From: Terebella lapidaria
Lineage: Eukaryota; Annelida; Polychaeta; Terebellida; Terebellidae
Assembly: GCA_949152475.1 (NCBI GenBank)
Contig: OX424566.1
Span: 14,345,177 to 14,409,176 of the forward strand
Reading direction: 5' to 3'
Length of the DNA: 64,000 nt
Shown: piece by piece, positions 47,022-59,680 of the stretch
Numbering within the stretch: the first letter of the stretch is position 1
Layout: the number at the start of each line of letters is the position of its first letter
Notes under the pieces: generated by a model
What the model was told of the DNA's origin: nothing
Seen by the model: the letters and a program-made list of their open reading frames with translations, nothing else
Database searches by the model: none
Made by a program: the position numbers and the translations under genes

Positions 47022-47267
47022 ATATGCTGAATATTCTGATGACCTTTAATTTGACTTTTGATTTCATTTTCAAGGTCCCAGGACATAATGACAAATATTT
47101 TTCTTATCACTGAATTTACAGCTTAGTAATCAATTGTTAACATATAGGAAATCTTATATGCTGAATCTTCTGGTGACTTTAAATTTGACCATGACCTTAT
47201 TTTCAAGGCCACAGGACAAAATAGCTATTATATATTGTCCGGTAACCTATCTTAGACCTTGGGCTAA
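47022..47267 (+). mobile_element. HINE with C-type core and A-type 3' end, 5' truncated
   Basis: Two ~123-bp C-type monomers (ATGCTGAATATTC, CATTTTCAAGGTCCCAGGAC) run straight into TTGTCCGGTAACCTATCTTAG and GGGCTAATTTT, the HINE-A 3' end. It therefore links the orphan core at 31775-32340 to the HINE-A ends. Confidence 0.75.
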
Positions 47268-48069
47268 TTTTTTCAAGTGCAGTACGAATATATCGCTTAC
47301 ATTTCAAGTTTACATCGTCCATTCACACATATACTATACATTACTCATTGATATTGGCAAAGCGTATCCTCACCGTGACCATGCGGAAGCCACGTGTTTT
47401 TGTTTATTTACAAAATCGTGTGTTACCGGATGTGACCCATTTGCGCATGTGTGGTCATCATGATTATAACACAAGTCAACAAAAAATTGCCACTTTTATT
47501 CTACACTGTACATGTAAGCCAAATTAATGTACGTGTAATTCTAAAATGACTATAAAAATATTTGGAAAGCTGGTTGTTTAATGCATTTAATGATAAAGCC
47601 CATAAATAATCATTATGGATAATGACATGTAAAGTTTCGTTTGGTTGATTTAGAGTTGAAGCATTATTAACATAAAAAGTGTCCTTGCTGCCACCTGCAT
47701 ATATTGATATTTGCAGGCAATTTACTGAGCTGATCACTTGTAATATATTGATAATGGTAAGATACGTGTACAAATGAAAAATTCATTTGTGTGTCATGCT
47801 GGTATCATTTATAAATATGGATGTGGGTTCCGAGCTTCACTACAAATGTTGAATACCGGCAGTCATAAACAGTCGCAGTTAAGACAGGAGGGATAGAAAA
47901 TTGTACTGTATTGTTGGACGTTGGTAAAACTCAATTGTAGGTGCTCTACTGAAATATCATGTCATGTTGTGAAGAAAAACCCCTTATTTTGTTGAGAATG
48001 TTCAGCTTCTTCCGACAACCTGACTAAGTTTCCGAGTTAGTAAATAAAAGTTTTGTTGATATTTTGCAG
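47268..48069 (+). other. Upstream region of the CMBL gene, with a 3' splice site
   Basis: No ORF of note. TTGATATTTTGCAG ending at 48069 is a good splice acceptor just before the start codon, so a non-coding first exon probably lies within this stretch or further upstream. Its position was not determined. Confidence 0.45.
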
Positions 48070-48079
48070 GACGCTAGCA

Positions 48080-48781
48080 ATGATGGCGACACAGAAGGTA
48101 ACTTTCCCGTCTGAGAACAAGGCCGGTGCGGGGCAAGGTGTACTGATCGGTGACGCGGCCAAGACCCCGCTCGGTTTGATCGTCATTCACGAGTGGTGGG
48201 GCCTCAATGCTCAGATCCAGGAGGAGGGCGAGATGATCTCTCGGGACGGGAATCTGACAGTCCTCGTGCCGGATATGTACCGTGGCAAGGCGACAGACGA
48301 CCGCGAGGAAGCTGGACACTTGATGACAGGTCTCGACTGGCCTGGAGCGCTACTTGACATTTCCGCTGCAGCTAAATTCCTACAGAGCAAGGGCTGTGCA
48401 AAAGTCGGAATCACTGGCTTCTGTATGGGAGGAGCTTTGAGCTTCGCAGCTGCTGCCAAATGTCCGGAGATTTCGGCATCGGCTCCGTTTTATGGCATCC
48501 CAGGAGCGGACTTGGCCGACCTGACAACCATCAAGATTCCTGTGCAGGCTCATTTTGGTGAGAAGGATGATATAGCTGGGTTTTCTAGCCCAGCAGATTT
48601 CAATCCCTTGAAGGAAAAGCTGCTAGCAGCCGGAGTGAACTTTGAAATGTTCACGTATGATGCTGGCCATGCTTTCACAAACTTTTCCAGTGACAATTAC
48701 GTGAAGGAAGCGGCGTCTAAAGCTCTCGGTCGCATGTATGAATTCATGCAGAAAAATCTGAAGCAGGGTGGAAACCTGTAA
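48080..48781 (+). CDS. CMBL: Carboxymethylenebutenolidase homologue (dienelactone hydrolase family)
   Basis: 233 residues from ATG 48080 (or the adjacent ATG 48083) to TAA at 48781, in one coding exon; the frame is open a little further upstream, but that lies behind the splice acceptor. It has the alpha/beta-hydrolase fold of dienelactone hydrolase: Glu38 in HEWWGL, nucleophile Cys115 in GFCMGG, Asp163/164 in EKDD and His197 in AGHAF. The Cys-Asp-His triad in place of Ser is the hallmark of this family. Human CMBL is a cytosolic esterase of similar length (245 aa) that hydrolyses cyclic esters such as dienelactones and ester prodrugs. The single coding exon is unlike the vertebrate gene and may reflect intron loss. 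Confidence 0.93.
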   Translation: MMATQKVTFPSENKAGAGQGVLIGDAAKTPLGLIVIHEWWGLNAQIQEEGEMISRDGNLTVLVPDMYRGKATDDREEAGHLMTGLDWPGALLDISAAAKFLQSKGCAKVGITGFCMGGALSFAAAAKCPEISASAPFYGIPGADLADLTTIKIPVQAHFGEKDDIAGFSSPADFNPLKEKLLAAGVNFEMFTYDAGHAFTNFSSDNYVKEAASKALGRMYEFMQKNLKQGGNL

Positions 48782-48936
48782 ATCAACTCTGAGATCAAGT
48801 TTATGCTTTGTGTCTGTACTACTCGGATACGAAAAAATTGTGGACAATTTTTTTCTGAAAATTATTGCATCTATTTCACAGAACAAGACTGAGATATTCA
48901 TCGTTTTGTGGCAATTGCTGTTATTGGTTAATCATG

Positions 48937-49007
48937 AATAAAATTGTTAAGTCTTCTTACTCTATTCTGTTTGCTGTAAAACATGTAGTTGTGACTGTGG
49001 AAATAAA
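48937..49007 (+). terminator. Poly(A) signals of CMBL
   Basis: AATAAA at 48937-48942 and 49002-49007; the second is followed by a genomic A tract. Confidence 0.7.
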
Positions 49008-49019
49008 TTATTATTGAAA

Positions 49020-49570
49020 AAAAAATCATATTTTTGAATACTTAGAGAGAAAAAAAGCCTCATCATCAACATCAATGAGGTGTCAACCGCCTCATACATG
49101 TAGGTACATGTAGTTCAACTTTCGAAGTATGAAAAGAAGAAATGTAAAAAAGCTGTGATAACATAAATGCAGTTGTACACAAAATTATTTCTCGTTATCT
49201 CGACCACATTTAAAATACTACAAATCATGTAAAAACCTTCACAATATAATACAGGCTTCGAAATTGTTGGTGAACCATAGAAAATAATCAAATTTCCCTG
49301 ATACTTGAAATCCAAAAATGTAAGGGTATGGATGCATTTTTTTTTAACCTATCAAGAAAGTAGAACAAAATAAGTTGAGGTACCGTAATTCTCCCTGTCA
49401 CTCTTCTAGAAATGTCGATGATGTGAAGTTCCCGTAATATGTAAAAATACAAATCTAACATTCCTATACAATATATCATTGTTCCATATCTAAATAATAA
49501 TTATTACACAAAAAGGACACAGTTGTGTTTATGTGCCAAACTGGGGTATCGAGTAAGTGCCGAACTCGGA
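49020..49570. other. Intergenic DNA between CMBL and the HAD gene
   Basis: AT-rich; nothing recognised. Confidence 0.35.
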
Positions 49571-49577
49571 TGGCTCG

Positions 49578-49646
49578 ACCGGAAGTTGTCTACTTGTCAG
49601 GTAAACAAATATGGCGAATGTCATAAAAGGAATCGGCTTGCAATAA
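49578..49646 (+). promoter_or_regulatory. Probable promoter motifs (ETS, YY1-like) and a short upstream ORF
   Basis: ACCGGAAGTTG at 49578-49588 is a strong ETS-family site, and AAATATGGCG at 49607-49616 is YY1-like; this pair is common at TATA-less housekeeping promoters. The ATG inside the YY1-like motif opens an 11-codon upstream ORF (49611-49646) ahead of the HAD start at 49715. Whether it is transcribed is not known. Confidence 0.45.
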
Positions 49647-49714
49647 ATCTACGTTTGTAGTCGCCTCAACGGCGCACAAAAGGCCAAAAACTGGATAGAA
49701 AAGACAATAGCAAA

Positions 49715-52700
49715 ATGGGCAACCACGAAAAACGCAGAGGTTGTTCCGCTTCAGACGAACAGCTCGCAAAAACAATCGTTAGTGAGTTGGTTCGAAAAGG
49801 TTTCAAACTGCTGGCTTTGGATTTTGACAAGACAATAATTTCAGTCCACACTTACGGCTACTGGCGGGAGTCCACGAATAAATTAGTGGATCACGTTCGC
49901 CCCTGCTTCAAAGCGCTAATTAAGGCAGCACTGGAGTCGAGTTTACATGTCTGTGTCGTCACTTATTCTATGCAACCTCTGCTGATAAAAGATGTGCTGA
50001 AAATGGCTTTACCCAAATGGTGAGTAGATCTACATGATCTAGATCTAATTACTTGTGTATTGCATGGATCTAGTATATATAAATGTCTTAAGATTGAGCT
50101 CATTCTAATTAACGTATCCCAAATGCTTCCAAAAATTGTCCGAGTTTCACAAAATACGTCAGAAAACTTCTCTTTGGCCAATATTAACGTTTTGCAGAAA
50201 ATGATGAAAATAATGTAAATAGACTCGAACAAACTGGATTTGGGTTAGGTCAATTATTGCGTAGCAGCATGATTACAATGTATGATATTTGATCAGAAGT
50301 TCCCAATAGTTTGATTGCATGTTATCTTTAACATGTTTAATCACAAATGTAATTGTTGAAACATATAATTAACAGCTCTAGCAGCTATCTGAAAAGGAAA
50401 CTGTGTATTTTAGCAAAATAATGTCAAATTTTAAACTCTGTAGTACCCAGCTATGCTACATGATTACTGTTTTATTACACGTATTGATCTGGCTAAATGT
50501 ATATCGAATTATCATTATTGAATTTATGATTATGATGATGTAGACCTTATGTGTATGTTGTACTGGAAGATGTTGTGCTTGGATTTTACATTGTTTTAAC
50601 ACACATGTCTTCATGAAAGAACAATAAACAAATTTCCATGAAATAATTTATCATGCTTATTTCAAAGCTCATGCATCAGGGACCTGCTCAAAGACTCAGA
50701 ATTTTTTTATAACTCCCAGACCGCATGCAATTTATTGGAATCCCTCTTCCATACTGTTACAAATTCCTAGCTATGAGCTGACATGTGCTCCGACAACAAT
50801 GCTCATGTAACATAATTCTGCACCGCTGAAAATATTCTGGTCATTTGGCAAGTTTTGTTGTGGAGTCCACATTGAAATGTCCCAGAATTTCCAGAGTTTC
50901 TGATTACATGCACAAAACTCAGAATACATAGCTCTCATACATTAATTTCATAAAACTAGAAATGCACACAAAAGTTCAGTGTTAAGTATATGTCTCTGGC
51001 AGGACTTGCAGTAATGGGAACATTCGATCACATTGCTAATTACAGTTTATCAGTACTAGACTTCATTTCACATTTTTATGACTTCTATCAAGTTTTATGA
51101 CTCTCTTCAGGGATATTCTAGAGGATTTACTTCTTAGCATATCCACTGTAGAATGGTCCCTGCAAGACACCACTTTTTGCTTCTAAAGAAAATGTGGTCA
51201 ATATGTAACAGAGAAAAATCTAAGAGGAATACATAAAATTCTGAAAAGACCGGAAAGTCTTATTTCAGAAGGTTCTTATCTCACAGTGACCACTCTATGT
51301 TTAAATCGTCAGGCTACCGCGTACAATCCTGGACACTAACTTATGTATGTTATAAAAATGTGTGCAATCACGTATACATGGTATAAGCATTACTTTCACA
51401 TTAATATGTAATGTGTAATAATTATCTCTTGCCTGTAATTTTCATAAAATATTGCATTTCATCATGATCATGTACTGGTGATAGTGAGTTTGGTGCAGCG
51501 GACCAGTATTATAGATTTGATGTACAAAATGACAGCTCTCCATACATAGAATTAGGTTTCACGTTGCACATATAAAATGCAGCTGCAACAAAAAAGAAAA
51601 ATCAATTGCAAGTCCATTTGTGTCGCATATGTGTTTTATTGATTTCTGGAACCACACCAACAACGGCAATGTCATTAATTAATTAGATTACTATTCATCA
51701 TGTTCATTGACTTTCTCTCCACAGGTGAAAAAGGCACTTGAATCACTTTGAAAGAAATATGAATTCCCTGCATTATCAGTTCTAAATATCTGTGAGCACC
51801 AAATACTGAAACCTTGGCCCCAGACAACATACGGACATACTTTTTGTCGGACGGACATCTGTTTCAATGCTGATACTAGCATAGACTAGCAAATGTGAAT
51901 GTATTGAATCGAAATCCTTGATAAAGGTTGGCCCTCTGTTTGATAGCACAGCTTACTGATTCATTCAAACGTCAGTTTTACAGCCATGTTGTGATGTACA
52001 TGTACATGATTTAGGTCACTGGCATTGATTCAAATCAGTCGGCCTTGGGTGTATATAATTTTTCAACGATATAAAATAGGCGTATCATCACAAACATGGT
52101 GTACTCTAGCTAACATACATATAAACTATACATGTTGTATATGTACATGATGTATCTGCATAATAATGGTTAAATATTAACCCCAACACCAGAAAACCAC
52201 AGAGGACGACCATTTCAAGGCCGTATAAGGACACTCGAAGCCGTCAATCTGGGTCAGGGTTGCCCCCGGCAACACTGAGTTATTGGTAATATAATCAGTC
52301 CTAAAGTTCAAAGAAACAGGACAGTAGCCAAGTGTGGAACATGTAAAGGCGAATACTGGGGCTTGGACCAGACCATATATATACAGTTTTATTATAGATA
52401 TTTTTATAGCTTTCTTGACCCAAATATTGCAACAGGAATGTGGCCAACATGTCTATGTCCATCTAACACACGTCTTGCAGATGTACAAAGCAATCTTATC
52501 AATACATGTACCTGGATAAAAGACATAATTAATGGTTAAAAATATATCGCATTATTATATTGCATTATGAAAAATATAATACATAACATGTCACAGATAA
52601 CGAAATATCAATATTGTGACTCATATTAATCAACTCTCCACTTCAAAATCTGTAAATGCAGTGAAAATGATGACTGAGTTCCATCTGTCCCACATCAAGG

Positions 52701-55069
52701 ACACAGCTACGTGTCGGTTGATTAATTATCATTTACACATACATGTTATTTGTACCATGTTTATGCAGGCAGCTTTCCATGGTTTTGGTATCTGTTATCA
52801 TGTAATGTTCATGACATGTATTTTAATTACTTAAATTACTTCAATACCGTACATGTACATATATAATGCATGTGAATTGTGTGAAATTTTAAATATCAAC
52901 TTTATTAGAAAAAAATAATAGTATCGCAGGACATAGTACAGAAAAAAAAAACAGCTCTAATACAAGTAAGATTAGGATAAAATATACCAGCTCTTTCAGA
53001 TCTCTATGCAAACTGTTCTGATGATAAAACTATTAATCATCAAAGTATTATATGTGCTGGTACATGTATCCAAACCTTTAATGAATGGAAGCAAGTTTTC
53101 GCTGTCTGAAAGCGTTGGGTTGGAAATGTGATACCTGCTCAGGGAATCGATTGCTGGGTTAATGAGAGCAGAGCAATCACTTGATAGTGTTGATTTGTGG
53201 CCCGCCCTGTACTCAAGTTTTTCGTCCGCCCTATACAGACTTTTTTCCCGTTCAAAGTTAGCTCTTCAACCACCGGTCCAGACAGTAGTCCTCAATATAT
53301 AGAGCTGTAGTTCAGTCTTTGATCTGTGAAACTACTTGTAGTAAAACTGTACTGTCTCTGTATCTATAGATTTACCAAACAGAATCAATTGATGTTTTCA
53401 ATTCACAGATACCCGTTGGGGGGCGGGGGGAATATTGAGGATGATGATCTTATCTTTTTGTCACCATGGATACCAAAAGCTCATTGGCGTTAATGTGCTC
53501 TCCAATTAATAACCAATTAAAAATTTTGTTCTTGACATTACTACTATTGGCTGCATGGTCAGTGGGTGGTTGCCATGGATAATGTTTAAATGACAGGGTT
53601 TTCACTCCTAATCTCAGCTTAGTGAACATTTGCATGGTAAATGATGATTTAAGACAGAATCTATAACATGATACAATACAGGTAAGCAGTAACGCATATT
53701 GAGATCTCTCTTGTGGGTTTCTGATGTAAGTAACTGAAAAAGGAAAGATGTACCTGTCTGACATCATACATGGTATACATTGATATACATCATGTTCATA
53801 TATACAAGTTGACGTATACCATGTAATGATGTATTCTTGTATCTGGAAAAAGAAATGGGAGTTTTCAGATGTTTCATAAAAGAAGTATACAGTTTCCATG
53901 GCATGAATTTTCACACAATTACTTCTATATGCAGTCTTTCTATATATAAAAATTTACAGTCAATTTAATACAGTTTCATGGAAATTTTGGGTATTGTAGC
54001 TCTTGATAGTAATGTTACTTGTACATGTACACATACCAGAATAGATGGAAATTTTAAAACACATGTCATGAAAACTATGAATCTGATGTGAATCAATATT
54101 GCCTCTGGAATGGATGGGGTTTTTGTGACCCATTCCCCCAGTAACCTTGCCGGCGGCCTCTAGGGCACTCAACATCGGCTACACTCTTGCTCAGAGTGGC
54201 GCGGTGGACCTTTTGGAGCACAATTTCCAGGGAAACGGTGTGGGGGAGAGATGGGGGGGAGGGGGGGGGGGTCATTGTACCGAATTCTTCATTGATTTTT
54301 ATTCACCCACTGTCCTCAAAAATCTCCATTGACACAATGCGAACCCGTTCAACGTCAGGTCGAGCCGTCGCGATGGAAAAGTACAAACTCAGTGCAGACT
54401 GACTTGGCCTAGCCAGTGTGGGAGTGCTTAGGTTTTCAATGACAGTTTCTCGGGAAACGTGGACCAGTTCCAAAGTAACAGGAGTAGAATAAAACAGGGT
54501 CGGTTCCTGGAACATTTACATGTATGAGTCATTTGAACACAAGTACAATTCATAAATGGCTTGCTATTTTCTCCTACAATACGCACATGTATTTGTGTTA
54601 TTGTTGAATTAACATCTTTTTGTAGGTCCTGTTGTGCATGTATACCAAATGGTGTACAATGTATTTGCATTTAAATAATGAAAAAAAAAAAAATTCAACC
54701 TTGCTACACACATCCAGCTTTCATAGATTCTAATGAAGCCTGTTGATACCTCAATCTACTTGCAGTGACGTGAGTCGGATCATGATCCGGGGGAACTCGA
54801 AGGAGTGGCAGAGTGGGCAAGGTCCCGGAGCGCCCCCTCTAGGCAAGGAACAGCATCTCGCCTGGATCTGCACGGAGCTTTTCAATCACAAGCGCGTCAT
54901 CATCGCCGCGAACGAAATACTTCTTCTCGATGACGACGCTGAGAATTGCGAAGTGGCGCTCAAGTTTGGTCACCAGGCCTTCGCCGTGGACGAAGATGTT
55001 TCCATCGGGCAGATTTGGGAGTTCACGGAACAGCTGCGCATCCAGAAGTTGGCCCCGCAACCTTCCTGA
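49715..55069 (+). CDS. HAD-superfamily phosphatase-like protein, two exons
   Basis: Exons 49715-50019 and 54766-55069, with GT and AG at the junction and phase 2 on both sides (TG+T giving Cys102), together 202 residues ending TGA. HAD motifs are complete: motif I LALDFDKTI (Asp36, Asp38, Thr40), motif II VVTYS (Thr83), a candidate motif III lysine in LGKEQHL (Lys129), and motif IV LLLDDDAENCEVA (Asp157-159). HAD enzymes with DxDxT are mostly Mg2+-dependent phosphatases acting through a phospho-aspartate. The spacing is short, with little cap domain. No named family is recognised, and the substrate is unknown. The second exon is clearly more GC-rich than the surrounding intron. An additional small exon in the 4.7 kb intron cannot be excluded, but the phase does not require it. 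Confidence 0.8.
50020..54765 (+). other. Large intron of the HAD gene
   Basis: Mostly AT-rich sequence with ACATGTA-type palindromes. G-rich tracts lie at 53416-53430 and 54254-54271. A GC-richer island with protein-like reading on both strands spans 54090-54515 and is reported separately as a finding. No firmly supported gene. Confidence 0.45.
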
Positions 55070-55595
55070 GTGGGACCGTGTGGGGGATACTAGTTTTTTC
55101 TCGGATTTTTTTCCCCGTTGTTTTTGTTGGTTTTTCCGTTGATTTTGTTTCTCGAAAGTCAGTCTGGGGTCGGGAAGGAGTTGTGGGTTGGGGGGATGAG
55201 TTTCTTTGGTTACCGTGGTTACAGTATATTTAGATGGGTGTCTGAAATATATCAGTAGCACAAAATATCGATGTTTAGTCATGAGTTGAATATACATATT
55301 TGTATACTGCTGACATGGGTTTGCCATGCAGTCTTGATTAAGGGCATCTATTTTGTTCTGTATTTTGGAGGAAAGTTTTTATGTATATACTGGAGTTTTA
55401 TTCTGTTATTGTCATCATTACTATAGTTTTGAGTTGCCCGTGTGTTTGTTTATTTTTGAAATTCATATCAACATGTATGCATCCACAACTCTACCAAATT
55501 CTAGTTGATTATATTCACTTTTCCCAACAAATCCTGATCATAGAAATTATTTGTGAAGTGCTGTGTACGATAACACGGAAAGATTGAATGATTTC

Positions 55596-55601
55596 AATAA
55601 A
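55596..55601 (+). terminator. Poly(A) signal of the HAD gene (candidate)
   Basis: AATAAA about 530 bases after the stop codon; other AATAAA-like sites follow near 55755. Confidence 0.45.
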
Positions 55602-57700
55602 TAATATTGCATTTACTCCATTTGTAAATATAGTCAGAAATGTCCATCGACTTGTAACACAGTGTATTTTATGGAAGTATTTTCAATACCCCATTCTCAT
55701 TGTTGGTATACAGGTATATAACCTGTAATTGTTGACATATATTTATACCTTATAAATAAATAAGCAATATACCCCCTTGCCATAATATAACCACATAAAT
55801 AATATATTTACCCTGTTCCATTTTGTGAAAAAATCACGTTTACTGCATGTAATTGACAGGTGCCTTTTCACAATGTGGTATATCACGAAACACATGGATC
55901 GCTAGTTACTATGGTTACAGTCTACCGTTTTGTAGGTCTACATAATATTTGAGAAAATATTAGTCATGAAATGTTGTCAATGTTGTACGTGTGCTATCGT
56001 GTATTTTTGTTTGGCCTGATATCACAAATGTTGCATTGAGTTTTGTCATTCATATTCATAAGTTTCTCTTCAAATGTGTCCATGTTTTTTTTTGCATAAT
56101 TCTATGTATTCTAATTACATGTATTTATTGTTTACTATGTAAACTGCTGTTGACCAACAAATAATATGTTTGCCAGTGAGATACCTACCAATATAGTTAG
56201 TGTTTGTTACTAGCTATTTTGTAATATGTCACAATCACAAACCATGCAAACGGAGTTATTTATCTCCAATACATACATTTAGCTATTCACTTATCTATAA
56301 GATTTACTGTAAGGTACATGTTGATTCTAATATCAGGTGACTATGTCAGTTATATTAAATTCATGAATATACTCCATGTTATCATACTTGTATTTAAATA
56401 TCACTTTATTTTGAACAATATATCATTTTATTTGGCATAACCAGGCTAAAATAGCCCAATGTACCGAGACCTATTTCTACAAAGTAGGCCAAACGTCAGT
56501 ACTGTTGTCAAAGGGTAATCATACCAGTAGGTTAGTCAGCCAGACTAACATGCATGCAATGTATTCATTTGTCAACTAGGATGTCAAGGTTCAGTCAGTT
56601 GTAAGTTTTTCACTTATTGCCGAACTGCTGTCACTTGCCTAAATGCCGAACTCATGAAGTAATTTTAACGAATGGTGTACGAATAAATCGGTGAAAGTGT
56701 AAAAGGACAAGATTTCAACATAATTTTCGCGAAAATAATAAGAATCAGAGTCATATTTCAGTGACATCTCGTTATAGTTCAAACATTTTTTCAGATATTG
56801 TTTGTTTCATTTATATCCAGGGATCTGTCGGCCTATAACTGAATGCCATGAAACCAAACTTTGTATTTTATAGTAACCCCCAGAAATACTCGCATGCCGT
56901 TTACTGTTGAAAATTCCTTTTCTACATACACATGTACGTGAAAATACTCAGTTTCAAACGTGCATTTTTACCCTTAAAGATATAGTATTAACTGATATAG
57001 AGTTTGATAAGGGATAATCCTTAGTGGAACATTGAAGCTGTATGCGAAATAATTCGTTACAGTGAAAAGAAATAACCACAAAGGCATTGTGGGATGTTAA
57101 ATGGTTGCATTTTTATTCTCGCCTTCATACTGTGAACGACTCCAGTCTTCGTGACGAATAAAACTCGAGTGAGAAAATGGAGATACAAAAATGGCAGTGA
57201 GGCATATATTAATGTAATTACTAAAAAAACGCTTCTTTTCATCCTAATATGAGTCATTCCGACCACTTTGTTTACGTTTTTATTCGTATCCATTTATTTG
57301 CTTGGTACAAAACACTTAAATGCAATAAAATCTGACCGGACGGAGGCGAAGCGGTGAATGTTTTGGCCCGTTATGATTCTGCCAGCAGCATACATTATGA
57401 TATAATGGAATATATTTTGGTCATAATGTGTGCGTGTTCTATAGTTGTGACATTCACATTAGTAAAGCATGTCAGCATAATAAAACATATATTATTGCCA
57501 GTAAACACACCTTCGTGTGAAACATACATGTACAATTATAGGTACATTTTGTAATTGAGCTTATTATTTTGCTGTGTTTTTCCTTAATATACTTTCATCA
57601 CTTGTTTTCATGATTAGAGCACAAGTTCCGCGTATGAGCGAGGTAAAAATTATTTTGATGTGATAATGCTGCACAACATGTAAGTTCTTCTGTATATTTG
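55602..57700. other. Intergenic DNA
   Basis: AT-rich. The ORFs here are short (57057-57293 minus, 57354-57554 plus) and not recognisable. Confidence 0.35.
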
Positions 57701-57775
57701 AGAAATGACTGGCTTCTGTAAAGGGATAGGCCAATTCATGTGTGATGATGTATGTTTATGTTCATGTTGTTGCAG

Positions 57776-57965
57776 TAAATATGTCTTGGATGAAACATTG
57801 ATCCGTTTTCATGCTTTACCCTCGACTGTTCCATCATCCAAGCGTAGTGTAGATATGATGTATTACAAATTCAAGCCCACTGGACATCATAAAACACAAA
57901 ATGTCATACTGTACACAATCCAATATAATGGAAGGCTAGCTGATGATTTTTCGTACTCATACTCA
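57776..57965 (+). CDS. Possible internal exon of an unidentified gene
   Basis: A good acceptor (ATGTTGTTGCAG) opens a protein-like stretch including VLDETLIRFHALPSTVPSS, then VDMMYYKFKP, then NVILYTIQYNGRL. A possible donor (TCA|GTAAAG) follows at 57966. No partner exons were found and no family was recognised; it could be chance or a relic. Confidence 0.25.
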
Positions 57966-58339
57966 GTAAAGCTGGACACCATGAATTCTCGTGAGCTATA
58001 GTTAGTTAAGGAATAATTCATTTATGGTCGTCTAAAATTTGATACATCAGTTTATATCCAGTCACATTTCACATAAAATTTTCCAAAACAGCTTGCCGGT
58101 GACAGAACTGTCTTGGCCTCGTGTAGATGTATCAAAATATAAGAGATAGGTTATGCCAAACAAATAAAATAGTTTGCAGCATCATGAAAGTTTTCCTGTA
58201 TGTGCATCACATTTATTTGAATATATAATAGGTAAGATGGTCTGCACAAAACTCATGTTTCAAAAGAGAAAATAATGATGTGAAAAAACTGAAAGAATTT
58301 CAAACCTCAATTCAATCGAATCTAATGAGAATTAATGTG

Positions 58340-59644
58340 ATTTCTGTAAATAGAATTTGCCATTTGAAGTCCAACCCAATGTGATCAACCAACTGATTTC
58401 CATCCGCCCACATATGTTAGGTTAAGTTTTCACTCGAAAGGTCAAGCGGGCTCCTTGTTAACAAGCTATGCCAACAGAATACAGAATTGTTCTCTGCTTT
58501 ATTTTCATCCCGGTTCTAACTGAAAGTGTAGGAGGCATGTGACTAAAAAAAAACCAAACAAACTGGACGTAATGACTGGAACGAATAGAGTCGCATTTGT
58601 CATTTTCTATCACGTTTCATGCCGCTGAAGCCTGCAACGAACATTCATCTTTATTAAAGCTTTCAGAAATGTGTCGCATCACAAACAAACCCTGGACCGA
58701 AACCCAGAAAGTTAGAAACAACTACGGACACAAAGCGTTTTCGTGGATTCCATGCAAAACTCGAAGAAAAAACCTAATATATTCCCATACTCCCATGTTT
58801 ATATATTCCCATACTCACAATAACATTAATGTCCACTTGTATAGATGAATATCTTTATTGGGTAGGATACAGTTCATGTGCTCACGTATAACGTCACATC
58901 ATTCACCATGTTGCTCAATTTCCATACATCGGACGCTTCCAGACAGGACATGACATGCCAATATTCAATGAACCAACAACTAATCAACTACCTATCAACT
59001 GTTCACACTCATCAAATCCACGAATCCCTCGACAAATCTGACATAACTAGGCCAATAAGAACAGCATATAAGGGTTAAAGTCTGTGAGTGATCAGACTAT
59101 GATACTCATCTAATACTCTTTCATTTTATCCCAAGGGTGCTGCCGTGTAAGTCTAGTAGTTGGGTGAACATGCCACATGCAAATAGCATTTTTTAAAAAA
59201 AAATGACGATCAACAATATGTGAACACAATATTAGGGGCAGTTTTATCTGAAAAGTAACCAATTTTCACATTAAAGGCTTTGCTACAAGAAAAAAGTACC
59301 ATTCGTGCCAGAGGCATTCACCAGACCATGATGAATTGATCCTTGTGCAAATCCAATTCTTGAACCAGTCCCTTCCTCTAATTGCAAATAGACGTCGTTG
59401 CCATACAGCCTGTGAATTTATCACATACAAGGTCACATCTCAGCCCGAGGGACCAATCTACTGTAACACTGATGGAGGAGCATTTCAGTTCAGCAAGGTT
59501 GTGTTCAAGTAGTTCACCTAGAACTTGAGGCGATGAAGGTGTTTTCCAAATGTGATAAATTGGAATAGTACTCGTTGTTTCCACGAATCCTGACCTCAAA
59601 TCAAATTCATTCATTTCTTTTTCAAAATTTCATTTAATAATAAA

Positions 59645-59680
<36 letters not shown>

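Noticed and set aside
53450-53914. 154-codon minus-strand open frame in the HAD intron
   Set aside because: AT-rich composition, erratic residues and no motif; long enough to note, but not supportable as a gene.
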